Position numbers and translations under genes: made by a program. DNA of 14,817 nucleotides from positions 1 through 14,817 of the forward strand of contig RZYK01000031.1 in assembly GCA_009930355.1 (NCBI GenBank), given 5' to 3'. A model generated the notes under the pieces. It did no database searches and was not told where the DNA came from. It worked only from the letters and a program-made list of their open reading frames with translations. Position 1 is the stretch's first letter; the number at the start of each line of letters is the position of its first letter. Positions 13,896 to 14,817 of the stretch are shown here, in pieces. Source of the stretch: Campylobacterota bacterium (lineage in GTDB: Bacteria; Campylobacterota; Campylobacteria; Campylobacterales; Sulfurospirillaceae).

Positions 13896-14401
13896 TGCAA
13901 AATATGCCCTACACGCTTAAGGTAATACACCGTTGCACATTCCACGAAAAAATCTTTTACATGTAAAGAATTTATGATAGTGTCGCATTCCCCCACATAG
14001 ACTTCAATGTTTACGCCTCTTTCGTGTAAAGAGCGTAGGCGTGCCTTATCCCACGTGTAGTGTAAAAGCTCGTGAAGTTCTTCGATGCTTCCTTTTTGAA
14101 AAAATGGCGCTAAGCTAAATGTTGATGGATATGTACAATTTTGCATAAAATTTTGTGTATAAGCTTCGCTGTTTTTCGTAAAAGAGAGGGTTTGGAGCTT
14201 TTTAAATTTGGCGTCTTTATCCCCAAAAAAAGCGGGTGAGAAGAGTTGCAAAGTGTCAATACGCTCTTTACATGTAAAGGCGTACTCAAATGCTTTGATA
14301 GCTCCGTAGCTAAAGCCAGCGACGCTAAAAGCACTTTTGATAAGGTAAGGCTCAAAAAGAGCCTCTTCATTTTTGAGGCAAAAACCGCTAAAGAACATCA
14401 T
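13892..14401 (-). CDS. bioV: BioV-type pimeloyl-[acp] methyl ester esterase
   Basis: This protein of about 169 residues is a short alpha/beta hydrolase. The N-terminal MMFFSGFCLKNEEALFEPYL, the nucleophile elbow GFSYG (Ser31), Asp140 in GECDTI and His166 in VGHIL form the expected triad. Length and layout match BioV, the Campylobacterota replacement for BioH. It cleaves the methyl ester of pimeloyl-ACP and so ends the fatty-acid-like stage of biotin synthesis. The frame is open to 14446, but I chose 14401 because the family begins with Met-x-Phe-Phe-Ser-Gly-Phe. This overlaps the upstream gene by 14 nt, and no strong ribosome site is visible, which suggests coupling. Two copies of the iterated palindrome lie inside the gene, read in different frames. 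Confidence 0.8.
   Translation of the reverse strand: MMFFSGFCLKNEEALFEPYLIKSAFSVAGFSYGAIKAFEYAFTCKERIDTLQLFSPAFFGDKDAKFKKLQTLSFTKNSEAYTQNFMQNCTYPSTFSLAPFFQKGSIEELHELLHYTWDKARLRSLHERGVNIEVYVGECDTIINSLHVKDFFVECATVYYLKRVGHILQ
13955..13968. repeat. Iterated palindrome copy 9, inside bioV
   Basis: TTTTACATGTAAAG with a perfect 12-bp core (13956-13967). It is read TTA-CAT-GTA-AAA as Leu-His-Val-Lys (residues 146-149), between the catalytic Asp and His. This is a different frame from the other coding copies. Confidence 0.85.
14266..14279. repeat. Iterated palindrome copy 10, inside bioV
   Basis: Exact CTTTACATGTAAAG, read as Phe-Thr-Cys-Lys in AFTCKERID shortly after the nucleophile elbow. Confidence 0.9.
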
Positions 14402-14817
14402 CGATGATGGCTTTAAGACGCATACGTGAAATGCTCTCATGTTCACACAACTCTTGAGCGATTTTTTCCAGTGGGGTGTTCATATTTTCCAAAAAATGTT
14501 CCAATTCACTGTGTGCATTTTCCAAAATCTGCAAAATATCGCTCTCATAAGGAAGCAATTTTTCACCCATAGCGTAGAGCTCTACCATCTCTTTGGCAAT
14601 TTTGGTTGCACGGTTAATGTCTTCTGTGGCATTGGTGAATTTTTCATTGTATTTGAGTTTCATCGCCACCATGCCTGCAAGGTAGACTTTAATCTTGCTT
14701 TGCATTTGGGTTTTTGATTCAATTTCTCTGTCCATATCTTTAATGCGGTCATTCACGATGCTGATTTTGTCAAACTCTATCTCAAACCAATACGCACACA
14801 GCGCCTTTGCCGCTTGA
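14388..14817 (-). CDS. FtsH/M41-like protein, 3' part, degenerate protease domain
   Basis: The frame stays open to the right edge, so the GTG at 14756 is not the start and about 142 C-terminal residues are visible. The visible part aligns by eye with the FtsH peptidase M41 region. QAAKALCAYWFEIEFDKISIV matches the place of HEAGHALVAY...KVTI, and AGMVAMKLKYN matches AGRVAEEIIFG. TNATEDINRATKIAKEMVEL matches the TGAENDIxxAT segment, and YAMGEKLLP matches WGMSEKLGP. The HExxH zinc motif is not conserved (Glu to Gln and second His to Lys; the first His lies outside the window), while the third ligand Asp survives. The protein is therefore probably not a zinc protease. The AAA ATPase domain should lie to the right. 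It overlaps bioV at its 3' end. Confidence 0.75.
   Translation of the reverse strand, partial: QAAKALCAYWFEIEFDKISIVNDRIKDMDREIESKTQMQSKIKVYLAGMVAMKLKYNEKFTNATEDINRATKIAKEMVELYAMGEKLLPYESDILQILENAHSELEHFLENMNTPLEKIAQELCEHESISRMRLKAIIDDVL

Noticed and set aside
2558..14279. Ten palindromes as a CRISPR array or as REP/terminator elements
   Set aside because: Copies are irregularly spaced over 12 kb and lie inside genes, and there are no spacers. The possible RNA stem is only 5 A/U-rich pairs without a T-run.
14388..14756. Complete 122-residue protein starting at the GTG at 14756
   Set aside because: The frame continues without a stop to the window edge and the upstream residues align with the FtsH M41 region, so this is the tail of a longer gene.

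Overview
The window looks like a chromosomal stretch from an AT-rich, free-living member of the Campylobacterota (Epsilonproteobacteria), most likely close to Sulfurospirillum. This is inferred from gene content, not from a marker gene. The supporting genes are a BioV-type pimeloyl-ACP esterase (known from Helicobacter and relatives), a degenerate FtsH/M41-like protein of the Campylobacterota type, a cytoplasmic FIST-domain chemoreceptor, tightly packed genes with ATGA overlaps, and A/T-rich codon choice. No rRNA, tRNA, CRISPR array, insertion sequence or phage gene was seen.

Layout. Positions 1-2235 hold a promoter-like leader and a large soluble FIST-MCP chemoreceptor (+), closed by an intrinsic terminator. 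Positions 2234-2909 hold a divergent pair of small genes: a helix-turn-helix/coiled-coil protein (-) and a short lysine-rich protein (+). They share a 148-bp spacer with two copies of a palindrome. Positions 2947-8583 hold a self-contained efflux operon on the - strand, read tetR, tolC-like outer membrane protein, short membrane fusion protein, RND pump. It has a near-consensus promoter and a TetR-type operator in front of tetR. Positions 8608-10477 (-) hold pnuC-type vitamin transporter, choline/thiamine-kinase-like kinase and peptide deformylase, all overlapping. Positions 10629-11141 (-) hold an exported GlcG/HbpS-like protein. A 329-bp divergent spacer follows, then a Qnr-like pentapeptide-repeat protein (+) and a secreted six-cysteine protein (+). 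Positions 12626-14817 (-) hold a GrpB-like nucleotidyltransferase-fold protein, an RsuA-type pseudouridine synthase, bioV, and the 3' end of an FtsH-like gene that runs out of the window.

The most striking signal is not a gene. A perfect 14-bp palindrome, CTTTACATGTAAAG, occurs seven times exactly and three more times with one end base changed (TTTTACATGTAAAG). It lies both between genes and inside genes. Inside genes it is read as Phe-Thr-Cys-Lys in three unrelated proteins and as Leu-His-Val-Lys in a fourth place. Two copies in an identical 18-bp context (stop codon plus motif) bracket the efflux operon, and the densest cluster surrounds the two small genes at 2234-2909. It behaves like a highly iterated, sequence-constrained genomic element, perhaps a protein-binding site or architectural signal. 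I do not recognise it as described for this group.
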